Below are positions 16,853-25,316 of a stretch of 64,000 nucleotides of DNA, piece by piece. Below the pieces are notes generated by a model, which was not told where the DNA came from, searched no databases, and saw nothing but the letters and a program-made list of their open reading frames with translations. Both the position numbers and the translations under genes were made by a program. The first letter of the stretch is position 1, and the number at the start of each line of letters is the position of its first letter. The DNA lies in the NCBI GenBank assembly GCA_038848185.1, contig JAWCNV010000003.1, forward strand, positions 1-64,000, written 5' to 3'. The stretch comes from JAAOZP01 sp038848185 (GTDB lineage: Archaea > Thermoproteota > EX4484-205 > JAAOZP01).

Positions 16853-17779
16853 TTACACGCGGCTTAGAACCTCTTTAATCATTCTCCCAGTTTCCTCAAA
16901 GGCTTTAGCATAAGTGTCGCATGTGAAGGAGCCTATTGCAATCCTCTGGTCTCCTCCGCCTTTCCCGTTGAAAACCTTGGAAACCTGTTTAACCAGCTCC
17001 GCTGCGTTAACCCTCTTATCACCACTACCCACTAGGATGCTGCATGCTTCAGACCATTCTAAGCCGATTACGTAGACAGAATTGTTTTTCTCCACTAGTT
17101 CCCCAACCCTCTTCATAACTGTCCTCACGTCAACACCCTTCAGGAAGCCTGAGTAAAGCTTAACGCTGCCAGCAGTATCTTCGAGAAGAGATTCATCCAC
17201 CATCCTTTCACTTACTGCTGAAAGCCTCTTCTTCAGATCCTCATTCTCCGTCTTCATGTTTACCACAGTCTTCTCAAGGTTTCTAATAGGGGAGCCGAGA
17301 ACAGAGGATATTGATAGGCAAAGGGTGCTCAGCCTAACCGCGGTCTCTAAAGCCTTCGCCCCAACCTCGAAGTCAATCCGGTATTCTCCACCACTCTTAG
17401 AAACATGTGTTACAAGTATCATTCCGCATTCCCCCGTTTTCTCAACATGCTTCCCGTTGCATGCAGAGTAGTCGAAGCCGTCAACCTCAACAACCCTAAC
17501 ACGACCCTGGATACGCTCCTCATGCGCCCTCAGAGTTGGGAAAGCCTTATGAGCCTCTTCAAGCGAGTTGAAGAAGTGCTCTTTAACAGTCCTGTTCTCC
17601 GTAATCACCTTGTTGGCCATTGCCTGAGCCTGGGCAAGCTCTTCGAAACTCAGGGAACCCGTCTCAACGATGACTGAGCCTGAGCCCTCTGAAACCTCCA
17701 CCTTCCTAACCTTTAAACCACCCTTAACTCTTTGGAGGCTTCCCATTAACACGTGTTCAGCAGTATGCTCCCTACTCAC
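16853..17779 (-). CDS. alaX: AlaX-L type alanyl-tRNA editing protein with DHHA1 domain
   Basis: Stand-alone editing domain related to alanyl-tRNA synthetase, 308 residues, which hydrolyses mischarged tRNA-Ala. Zinc ligands are complete: HTAEH (5-9) and CNGKH (107-111). A coiled linker (about 185-210) leads to a C-terminal DHHA1 domain with GGGDQRIAIGS near 283, so this is the long AlaX type. The start is a GTG with GGAAG upstream; the histidine motif begins only four residues later, so the N-terminus is very short. Its 3' end is 23 bases from thiI, convergent. Confidence 0.87.
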   Translation of the reverse strand: MSREHTAEHVLMGSLQRVKGGLKVRKVEVSEGSGSVIVETGSLSFEELAQAQAMANKVITENRTVKEHFFNSLEEAHKAFPTLRAHEERIQGRVRVVEVDGFDYSACNGKHVEKTGECGMILVTHVSKSGGEYRIDFEVGAKALETAVRLSTLCLSISSVLGSPIRNLEKTVVNMKTENEDLKKRLSAVSERMVDESLLEDTAGSVKLYSGFLKGVDVRTVMKRVGELVEKNNSVYVIGLEWSEACSILVGSGDKRVNAAELVKQVSKVFNGKGGGDQRIAIGSFTCDTYAKAFEETGRMIKEVLSRV

Positions 17780-17856
17780 GTCTTCCTGTTTCTTCAGGTA
17801 TGCTATAAGCTTTAAAAAGCCTTGTTGAAATAGGCTTATAGAGTGTTTAAAGCTAC

Positions 17857-19053
17857 ATGCTGGACCCCTATAAGATAAGGGAGGATTTTCCGAGCATAGT
17901 TGGAGACTACATATTCATGAATAATGCTGATTCAACCGGTATCCCGGTGCCTGTCCTCGAGAAAATACTGGCGTACTATAACGAGGTTAAGAGCAGACCT
18001 GGTTCAGAGAACACTCCTTCCCGCAGGGCTCTTGAACTATACGAGGAGTCTCGTGAAACAGTTTTGAAACATCTTGGTGCGGGGGAGAGCAATATTGTAT
18101 TCTCCTCCAGCAATATTCAAAGCCTGATGACCATCCTTCAAAGCATAGAGTTGAAGAACAATGATGTTTTCCTCGTCTCTTCTAATGCCCAGGGGAGAAG
18201 CATGAGCATCATTAAGGAGTATGTTGAGAGAAACAGGGGGAGAATAGAGGTGGTTGATGTGGAGTCCGAGGGTGTTGAAGACAGGTTCAAGGAGGCGGTT
18301 GCTAAGAAGGGTGTTAAAGCCGCTTTTCTAAGCCATGTTTCTAGTGTTACTGGAACAATCCTGCCGGTGGACAGGATAATACCTGTTTTAAAAGACAGGA
18401 ACGTAACCACCATCCTGGATGCAACCTACTCCGCTCAGAGGGTTAAGCTAAACATGTTGAGGATGGGAGTAGACTACGCTTACTTCAAGTCTGGCAACAT
18501 GTTCAGCATAGAGGGGTTGAGCGTAATCTATGTTTCGGAGAACAGGCGTGACAGGCTTGAGAAAACCAAGGAATATCTTCTTATTAAGCAGTGTGAAGGA
18601 GAGAACTATGTGGGTGTCGTCGCCTTGGCGGCAGCCGTAAAGTATCTTGATGGAATGGGTTTCGAAGAAGTTTTGAATCATGAGAGAAGCCTTGTTGAAG
18701 AGCTTACCGGCGTCGCAGTCGGTGAAGAAATCACCTTCTATCAAGCAGCCTCAAAGGAGCTTAGGACAGGGATATTCTCCCTGACCCTAGACCAGGTTCC
18801 CTCAAACCTTCTCCAAGCGATCCTAGAAGACCAGTTCCACATACTTGCTGAATCCGGGAGCTTCGACAATCCCTATATTCTGCAGAAAACTGGGGGAAGA
18901 GATGTTTTGAGGCTTTCCCCGACTGTTTTCAACACTATAGAGGAGGTTAGGAGGGTTGGTGAGAAACTCCGTGAGATCAGAGAAGCCTACGTGGAGAAGG
19001 TTGTAGAGGAGAAGCAGGTGGCTGAGGAGGAGAAGCCTCAGCCCAGCGAATAG
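17857..19053 (+). CDS. Class-V aminotransferase / cysteine desulfurase-like protein lacking the catalytic lysine
   Basis: A 398-residue protein with the whole SufS/NifS fold: MNNADSTGIP at the N-terminus, HVSSVTGTILPV near 160, LDATYSA near 187 and DYAYFKSGNMFSIEGLSVIYV near 206-226. An ungapped alignment of the last segment with the canonical FSGHKMLGPTGIGVLY puts Asn214 where the PLP lysine belongs and Gly213 where the His belongs. The Gln after the conserved Asp188 is Tyr191, and the C-terminal Arg/Cys loop is replaced by SGSFDNP. It therefore looks like a pseudoenzyme rather than a desulfurase, though Lys211 lies close. The last 20 residues are acidic. It lies 89 bases before an Fe-S-motif gene on the same strand. 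Confidence 0.8.
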   Translation: MLDPYKIREDFPSIVGDYIFMNNADSTGIPVPVLEKILAYYNEVKSRPGSENTPSRRALELYEESRETVLKHLGAGESNIVFSSSNIQSLMTILQSIELKNNDVFLVSSNAQGRSMSIIKEYVERNRGRIEVVDVESEGVEDRFKEAVAKKGVKAAFLSHVSSVTGTILPVDRIIPVLKDRNVTTILDATYSAQRVKLNMLRMGVDYAYFKSGNMFSIEGLSVIYVSENRRDRLEKTKEYLLIKQCEGENYVGVVALAAAVKYLDGMGFEEVLNHERSLVEELTGVAVGEEITFYQAASKELRTGIFSLTLDQVPSNLLQAILEDQFHILAESGSFDNPYILQKTGGRDVLRLSPTVFNTIEEVRRVGEKLREIREAYVEKVVEEKQVAEEEKPQPSE

Positions 19054-19142
19054 GTAAAACCATTCTGAGGAAGCGTTTCCCCCAAAGTAGAATGGTAGGA
19101 GAAAGACTATTTAACCAGTTTCTACTAGAAGACTGTTAAACA

Positions 19143-19724
19143 ATGGTGCACGACTTCGCGGAGTTTAGGAGGTTGACCCCAGGCTACGACTGCGGGCTAT
19201 GTGGCAACGCCACATGCTCCACGTTCGCTAGAAGACTCTTGCTTGGAGGAAACAGCATGCCGGATTGCCCGATACTTCAGCACGAGGGGTACTTGGAGAA
19301 CAGGAGCAAAATGGAGGAGATGGTTAAGGACGGGATTGTTCACAGCTCTCCCTCGGTGATCGCGGTTCCCGGGCTTAAGACTAAGTATGCACATCCAAAC
19401 TATTTCGAAGACCGTGTTGAAAAACTCCCCACAAGATTCCTAGACTACGACTCTGCCCGCTACCTCATCAGCCTCATATGGAAGCTTGAGAAGGCAAAGG
19501 GGGAAAGTGTTGAAATCATCGACACTGTTTTCGGAAACCTCAGGTTCCTTATAACAACCAGCGGGAGAATAGCCGTCAACATCGGTGAGCAGAGGACTGA
19601 GGACAGAGAATTAACATCCATACTGTACAAGGTTCTTTGGGGCTCAGTAGACTTGCCCAGCAAGGCTGAGTATGCCCCAAGAACGGTTGCACCCTGCTCG
19701 AATACGTTGGAGGAGGCTGCTTAG
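19143..19724 (+). pseudogene. Fe-S-motif protein, N-terminal part of a frameshifted gene
   Basis: The N-terminus carries YDCGLCGNATCSTFARRLL followed by MPDCPIL, a C-x2-C-x4-C-x16-18-C pattern like the [4Fe-4S] Fes motif of RnfB and of the corrinoid protein AcsC. The rest (about 60-175) is a mixed alpha/beta domain I do not recognise. The frame ends at 19724, but sensible coding continues in another frame from 19670 (CPKNGCTLLEYV, then CLEYSLPSG). One extra C in the run at 19674-19677 would fuse the two. I read it as the 5' part of one gene of about 440 codons. Cluster type and partner are unknown; it follows the desulfurase-like pseudoenzyme. Confidence 0.65.
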
Positions 19725-20461
19725 AATACAGCCTGCCGTCAGGCCCGCAGCTTACTAAAGCACCGTTCCTCCAGAGGGGTCCTCCGAGACAACTGGATGA
19801 AACCCCAGACCTGATGCTGCCATCGCTGCCGAAGGTTTTTGAAGAAGCTACAGATAGAAAATACAGGGAGTTCTTCAAGCAGACTAGGGAAATACTTATG
19901 GGAATGGGAATGGTTACTGAGAGGCTTGGAAGCAACCAGGCGAGCAACATAACGCTTTTAGTCTCTAAGCACAACCAGCTCATGCAAGACCTAGTTAAGA
20001 ACATTGCCTCAGTAAGCTTTGAGGAGGCCNNNNNNNNNNNNNNNNNNNNNNNNNNNNNNNNNNNNNNNNNNNNNNNNNNNNNNNNNNNNNNNNNNNNNNN
20101 NNNNNNNNNNNNNNNNNNNNNNNNNNNTGCTAGGCTGGTTGTTCTCGCAGGCTTATCCCTGAACATTAAGCGGGCCCTTGAAGCCCTTGACGCCTTATCC
20201 TTCCTCTTCGAGGGCAGGGAAGAACCTATTGAATCCCAGAGGAAGAACGTTGAGGAGGCTGTTGAAATACTTATGAAAGCGTTCAGCAGCCTTGAGGCGA
20301 AGAATGAGAAGGAGCTGGATGAAGTTCTCTCAAGGTTTAAGCTTCTGAAGATAACTTTAGGCGGTGTGGAAAGAATAAGGAACAATACTGTAGCCATACT
20401 GATTTACAAGGTGGCCTACAACAGTTATTGTACAGCAAGGGTTGCAAGAGGCCTCGTATAA
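19670..20461 (+). pseudogene. C-terminal helical part of the frameshifted Fe-S-motif gene (contains N gap)
   Basis: Open without a stop from 19670 to 20461. There is no ATG before 19814, and the residues before that ATG (CPKNGCTLLEYV, GPQLTKAPFLQRGPPRQLDE) look like real protein, which argues that translation normally enters from 19143. The second half is all-helical (SFEEA...ARLVVLAGLSLNIKRALEALDALS, then KNVEEAVEILMKAF), reminiscent of PhoU-like bundles, but I cannot assign it. A run of 98 N at 20030-20127 lies inside; as drawn the frame is kept across it, which may be coincidence. Confidence 0.55.
20030..20127. other. Assembly gap (98 N)
   Basis: Undetermined bases inside the helical domain. 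Unlike the gap at 6373, the flanks do not repeat each other, so real sequence is probably missing. Confidence 0.95.
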
Positions 20462-20469
20462 CCTAAGCA

Positions 20470-20817
20470 TTATTCCGCGGAGAAAACTGAAATAATCTTT
20501 GCAACTAGGCAACCGAGAACATACACTTGAACTATAAGAATAGTGTAAATTGCTTTTAGGACACGCTTGATCTCAGTGTTCCTCCTCTTAATTAATGTAA
20601 CCGCCAAGTCTACAATACGCCTAACAATAGTCTTGGATTTTTCGCTCCCAGCTATCCTTTGAGCTATTGGCGGGCTGATGTCGTAATACCAGTTAACCAG
20701 CCTTTTACCGATGCTGCTCAGCATCAAATCATCCCTGAACTCCTTCAACAGTTCTAAACTGGTTTCGGAACTCGTGTCATACACTGCAGTGGAGATGAAG
20801 CATAAGCCCGGCTTCTT
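20470..20817 (-). pseudogene. CFI-box-like C-terminal domain beyond an in-frame TAG
   Basis: Directly after the TAG (20818-20820) that ends the large surface protein, the same frame stays open for 115 codons. It encodes CFISTAVYDTSSETSLELL, then FRDDL, GKRLVNWYYDISPPIA and a hydrophobic tail. This matches the CFI-box C-terminal domain (consensus CFIATAAYGS, FRD, YYxxSPP, IVR) that closes many archaeal and bacterial surface proteins. The only possible internal start, GTG at 20784, would remove the CFI motif itself, and no ATG lies upstream. So this is either the cut-off end of the large protein or is reached by readthrough of the TAG. Confidence 0.7.
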
Positions 20818-23800
20818 CTACTCAGCTTCAACAGGCGTGTCGGGGGGCAAATCTCTCAAAGTGGTCTCAACTAAGCCCTCACTATATCCATCTTTATTCG
20901 CCCTATACTTTATTGTCAACAGCTTCGGCGGGCCTTTTCCGCAAAGACATTTGAAAACGCCAACGACATAACGCGTGTGAGGATTATAGAAAATGCCGCC
21001 GTCAATTCTACATAGACATTTGTAAGAGGTATATTTACTTGGCAGTAGGGTTGTGGCCTGCTTGACTTCAACATATTGGATACGCTGACCAGCCAAGTAT
21101 TCCTCAAGACCCTTAATTCCACCGGCAGCCCCTACAGTAGTGTCAGCAAAGTCAGATAGCCAGCCTGGAAAAATTACTCCGAAAAGCTCTGAGAGAAGTG
21201 CTTCAGGAACATACTCCCAGAGGTCTCCGACCTTTGCTAGACCAAGCAGATGTATTATAGCCTTCTTAGCCATGGTTCCCAGCGTCGTCGTGGGAGTTAC
21301 CGCGACGGATATGGGAGTTATCATTACAGTAAAACCTAGTTCTCTTAAAATCGCCAACCATTCTTCCGCAAGAATAACTTGAAGAGCTTTCCAACAGGCA
21401 TCGGGACAACCAATGTAGCTTTCCAATAAGCTTTCCCCCGCCAGTTTCTTAGACTCATGCTCCATGCCAAGCTTGAGCTGCCTACCGTTAAGATACTGTG
21501 GCTTTGGGTAAACTGGAGGCGGCATAGGTATCTGAGGCGGAGGAAGCGTAGGTGGAGGCACCTCCGGCAATTTCTCCGGGGACTTGGGCGGGGGAACCAG
21601 CTCCTCCCGCTTTTTCGGGGCTTCAGTCGGCGGGGATGGTGGAGGAGGCGTTGGTGAGGGCTTCCTTCTGCATTTCTCCAGCTTCTCCCTCAGCCTCCTA
21701 GCCTTCTCCTCAGCCTCTTCAATCGCCCTTCTCAATTTTTCCAATTCCTCCCTAGCCTTCTCCTCCTGATGTTCAGCCTGCTTCAACTCCTCCACCGCCT
21801 TCCTTTCCTCTTCCCTCGCAGCCTTCATGTTCTCCTCAGCCCGTTGAATCTCCTCCTCTCTAAGCCTCCTCTCGCGCTCCCTAAGCTTCTCCAAGGCATC
21901 TGGTTCTCCAAGCTTCTCCCACTCCTTCATACATTCCTCTGCAGATATCTCTCCCCTTGCGTATCTCTCCCATGCATCCTGAGCTTCTTTGTTCTTGAGT
22001 CTGAGGTCGACGTCCGTGATTCTCCTCCTCTTCCCCTCCTCAACAACTTCAGCCCACGACTTCGGCTCCTCCTGTTTCCTCGCATCCTCCAGCATCCTAC
22101 TAGCTTCCTTAAGCCTCCTGGAAGCATTCTCCAACCGGGATTTTGCTTCTTCTCTCCTACGCTTAGCCTCAACGAGTCTTTTCTCAGCCTCAGAAAGCAC
22201 CTTGATCTTCTCCTCAGCCTCATTCTCAGCTTTCTTCAAGCCAGCCCTTGTGATGAAGCACATCCAGTATAGCAACAAGTAGGTCAAGGTAGCTAGGGAT
22301 AAAACAGCTAATACGCCTATGATAAGGGAAACAGGTATTGGGAAGGCTTCAGAAATGGGGATAGATACTTCCTCGATGACTCTAGTCGAGGCGTCGACTG
22401 AAACCTCTACCTCCTGCCCCTTACAGGAAAACTTGATCTCATGCTCCCCCCTGGGAAGCGAGGGTATGATTAGGGTTCCGTTCCCACTGGTTTCAGCAGC
22501 CATAGTCTGGGTTGTGCCGTCTGGAAAAGTTATCTCCCATTTTACCACGGCATTGGAGATAGGGTTACCTGTAGCATCCTTCAAAACAAGCTTGGCATCG
22601 TAAACTTCAGTCGACACATCTATCTCCAACGGTTCAGAAATATCATAACTAGCACCAGGAATAGGATGCACGTCAACGCCCCTGTACCACACCTCCTCTA
22701 TCCTCCACTCTCCCTCATCAACCCAAGCCTCGTAAGACGTCAGGTTGAGGACTCTACTTGGTCCTGAGAGCTTAACCCAGCTTGGGGAAATACTTCTTCC
22801 AGCCTTGTCTTGGAAGGAGAGTGAGAGAAAATGCTGAGGCCTCCAAGTTGCGACCAGGGAAACAGGCCATTCTACCGTTAGGGAAATAAGGGGGTCGCTA
22901 GTTACCAAGTCGCCAACCCAGCCGTTGAAAATCGCCCTAGAGCCTGTTGAGATACTTACTATTGTTGGAGCAGAGATGACAAAGGTGCTTCCTTCTCTAA
23001 ACCAGGTTAACTGATCAATTCCGCCGTAGTCCGAAACCACGTTAACCAGATATTCAGTTTCAAATTCTGCGGTTAAAGCAGTATCCCGATCGATATTTAT
23101 CAGTCTAGGGTTGGAGTGGCTACCGTCCGACCAGCGGGAGAATACTTTCCTAGTGTCCGCGAAGATGCTGACTTGAGGCTCCACTTCAACGCTAATCTCT
23201 CCGTCCTTAACATATTTTATAACCTCCCCTACTGGGTCAGCCGTATAGTTGACTGTGCTGATCTTAACAAAGCTACGAGGCAAGGTTTTAACCGTAAGCC
23301 TGCGTATTGAAATATTGTAGATTGAAATAGAAGTCAGATATGTTCCTTCGTTTGGAGCCTTGTCGCCGATAAAATCCACCTCGGTGACGACTTTCCAACG
23401 CAAAGTCTGCACTAGACCCGGAAGCTCGCTTCTAGGAATCCAAAGAATCATCGTACTCCTTTCCTCTGAAATCTGGAACATGGCTCCAGTACCAATTGGC
23501 AACATCCAGAAACCTTCGTAGTTCGACTTCTCAACCCTCCAAGCTCCCCTATTCCAGTCTTCAGCAGCATAAAATACCGAATATATTACATCAACATCTT
23601 CAAACGGCATATCTGGACAGTTATTCAAAAGGTCCCCATCCTTATCGATACCTATCATGAAACTTGTGAAAGACTCTGACTCCTCAGGAATCTTGCCGAC
23701 CAGCTTCAAGGTGAACTTCAACCATTGAGGATAAACAGATACAATAGCACTTGCCACATCGAAGTATGGAATATAGGATTCCAAGGGAGCAGATTGACCT

Positions 23801-25134
23801 GTATAGACCGCTATAGGATCACGCGTAGTATCTTCCTGCTTCTCCTCTATTATTGGCTCAGCTTCTAACAATATGGATTGCTGTCCCCCTATTCTTGAAA
23901 TATACCGATCGCCATTTGCATTGGTCTCTTGGACTTCACCGTATAAAATAACGAGGCTAGGTATTGGATATTCACAACGCCGGGCGACTGACGGATGTAT
24001 GAGAGCCTCCTCTGTGACTCTAACAGTATACTCTATTTCTACTGAGCCGATCGGGCCTCCTTCTAGGCTAGTAAAATTCCATAGAACAAGCGTCACCGGC
24101 GGATTATCAGGTGATCCTATTGTTGCAGCACATATCAAAGATGGCTCCGGATTGCTGCTTAGAAACGTGACCCCATTTGGAAGACCCTCTAGCACCGTTA
24201 AACTCGTTGTCCAGTTGCTCGAATAACGTATGCGAATTTCAAAAGAATCCCATTTCCACGAGGGCCCTGGTGGTGTTTCTGGCAAAAGAGGTGACCAAGG
24301 AGACTCTATTCCTTGATAATCTTCGAAAATATGCTCGATTTCCCTCTCTTTGACGGAGGGAGGGGGTTTAGAAGGTTTACATGGGGGTTTCTTACCATTC
24401 AGCTTATTCCACTCTTCGTCACTTAATTCTTTCTTCAACTTCTCTAAGAAATCATAGGTGTGTTTTCCTGCAGCAGATACTGCATCATTATACGCCTTTT
24501 CGCCAAGAGGACAATTTTTAGTATCTTTATTCTTTTCATCATGATGATACTTCTCAGGATCATCCTTTGCCCCCATACCCCACCCGGTCATTTTCAGTTT
24601 TTCAAGAGCTCTAGGATTGTAGGAGGGGTCACCTAGTGCCTTCTTAATTTCCGCTTTCTCTTCCTCGGTAAATGCCCCCTTGTCGACAAAGTTTGAATGC
24701 GAATAGAAATCCTGTAGGGCATGCAACGCCTGTCCAAGAGCGACCCGAGCCTTATAGGCATCGCATTTAGTTAAATTGCCCTTTATCCAGCTTCTCGTCT
24801 TGTTTATGAAGCTTCTCAACCGATTAAAAGCTTGTAATGAGGTTTCTCCAGATAATCTGTCTCCATGGTAATCAGGTATTTCGGTGTTAGATATTCCGGG
24901 ACATAGAGGACCATAACAAATTATGCTATCTTGCGCTAAATTTGCATCGGTTACCTCTTCTATAGAACTGCTGGAAAAACCGAATTTCTTCAAAGCCGCA
25001 TTAGTAATTGTTTCATGTGCTTCAAAACTTTCAGAGCTGAATGCTGAGGCTTTCGGAACCTGTATTGTTGACAATATAAGTAGTAAAACGATGAAAGCTG
25101 AAACAAGTTTAGGGACAGCTTTATCTTCTATCAT
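20818..25134 (-). CDS. Large membrane-anchored surface protein with Het-C-like domain and long coiled coil
   Basis: A 1438-residue protein. Residues 1-32 are a signal peptide (FIVLLLILSTIQVPKASA). Residues about 35-250 form a Het-C/VWA7-N-like helical domain with AHETITNAAL (39-48) and ALHALQDFYSHSNFV (136-150), probably metal-binding. Beta-rich extracellular domains follow, including FSRWSDGSHSNPR of InlB/bacterial-repeat type and a CarboxypepD_reg-like segment near 850. One TM helix lies near 928-957, then a highly charged coiled coil of about 190 residues on the cytoplasmic side, a proline-rich linker (1157-1225) and a C-terminal domain with KCLCRIDG and KCLCGKG. The frame continues past the TAG into a CFI-box. 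The function is unknown; the architecture suggests envelope-to-cytoplasm connection. Confidence 0.78.
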   Translation of the reverse strand: MIEDKAVPKLVSAFIVLLLILSTIQVPKASAFSSESFEAHETITNAALKKFGFSSSSIEEVTDANLAQDSIICYGPLCPGISNTEIPDYHGDRLSGETSLQAFNRLRSFINKTRSWIKGNLTKCDAYKARVALGQALHALQDFYSHSNFVDKGAFTEEEKAEIKKALGDPSYNPRALEKLKMTGWGMGAKDDPEKYHHDEKNKDTKNCPLGEKAYNDAVSAAGKHTYDFLEKLKKELSDEEWNKLNGKKPPCKPSKPPPSVKEREIEHIFEDYQGIESPWSPLLPETPPGPSWKWDSFEIRIRYSSNWTTSLTVLEGLPNGVTFLSSNPEPSLICAATIGSPDNPPVTLVLWNFTSLEGGPIGSVEIEYTVRVTEEALIHPSVARRCEYPIPSLVILYGEVQETNANGDRYISRIGGQQSILLEAEPIIEEKQEDTTRDPIAVYTGQSAPLESYIPYFDVASAIVSVYPQWLKFTLKLVGKIPEESESFTSFMIGIDKDGDLLNNCPDMPFEDVDVIYSVFYAAEDWNRGAWRVEKSNYEGFWMLPIGTGAMFQISEERSTMILWIPRSELPGLVQTLRWKVVTEVDFIGDKAPNEGTYLTSISIYNISIRRLTVKTLPRSFVKISTVNYTADPVGEVIKYVKDGEISVEVEPQVSIFADTRKVFSRWSDGSHSNPRLINIDRDTALTAEFETEYLVNVVSDYGGIDQLTWFREGSTFVISAPTIVSISTGSRAIFNGWVGDLVTSDPLISLTVEWPVSLVATWRPQHFLSLSFQDKAGRSISPSWVKLSGPSRVLNLTSYEAWVDEGEWRIEEVWYRGVDVHPIPGASYDISEPLEIDVSTEVYDAKLVLKDATGNPISNAVVKWEITFPDGTTQTMAAETSGNGTLIIPSLPRGEHEIKFSCKGQEVEVSVDASTRVIEEVSIPISEAFPIPVSLIIGVLAVLSLATLTYLLLYWMCFITRAGLKKAENEAEEKIKVLSEAEKRLVEAKRRREEAKSRLENASRRLKEASRMLEDARKQEEPKSWAEVVEEGKRRRITDVDLRLKNKEAQDAWERYARGEISAEECMKEWEKLGEPDALEKLRERERRLREEEIQRAEENMKAAREEERKAVEELKQAEHQEEKAREELEKLRRAIEEAEEKARRLREKLEKCRRKPSPTPPPPSPPTEAPKKREELVPPPKSPEKLPEVPPPTLPPPQIPMPPPVYPKPQYLNGRQLKLGMEHESKKLAGESLLESYIGCPDACWKALQVILAEEWLAILRELGFTVMITPISVAVTPTTTLGTMAKKAIIHLLGLAKVGDLWEYVPEALLSELFGVIFPGWLSDFADTTVGAAGGIKGLEEYLAGQRIQYVEVKQATTLLPSKYTSYKCLCRIDGGIFYNPHTRYVVGVFKCLCGKGPPKLLTIKYRANKDGYSEGLVETTLRDLPPDTPVEAE

Positions 25135-25316
25135 CCTGCCTTCTTCCCCATATCTTCAAATACGCTGAAAACTTGAAGAACTGTGTGGCAGCAGGTTCTC
25201 CAAATAACGGATTCTGAATACCCTAGTTTAAAGCACTCTAGAGACAAGCATATTTCTATACTGCTTATGAATTTTAAAGTTTTTGGCCTAATCCTTCCTG
25301 TTTATAATTAACGGAT

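Noticed and set aside
20470..20784. A separate 104-residue gene starting at GTG 20784
   Set aside because: That start would cut through the CFI-box motif, which continues upstream in frame to the TAG; it is better seen as the tail of the large protein.
20818..20820. TAG read as pyrrolysine
   Set aside because: Many ordinary genes in the window end in TAG (for example those ending at 19053, 30362, 44699 and 47148), and no Pyl genes are seen. Not excluded, but not supported.
21457..22282. Several long plus-strand frames opposite the coiled coil of the surface protein
   Set aside because: Their Leu/Ser/Pro-rich content mirrors the Glu/Lys/Arg-rich coding strand; they are shadows with no family features.
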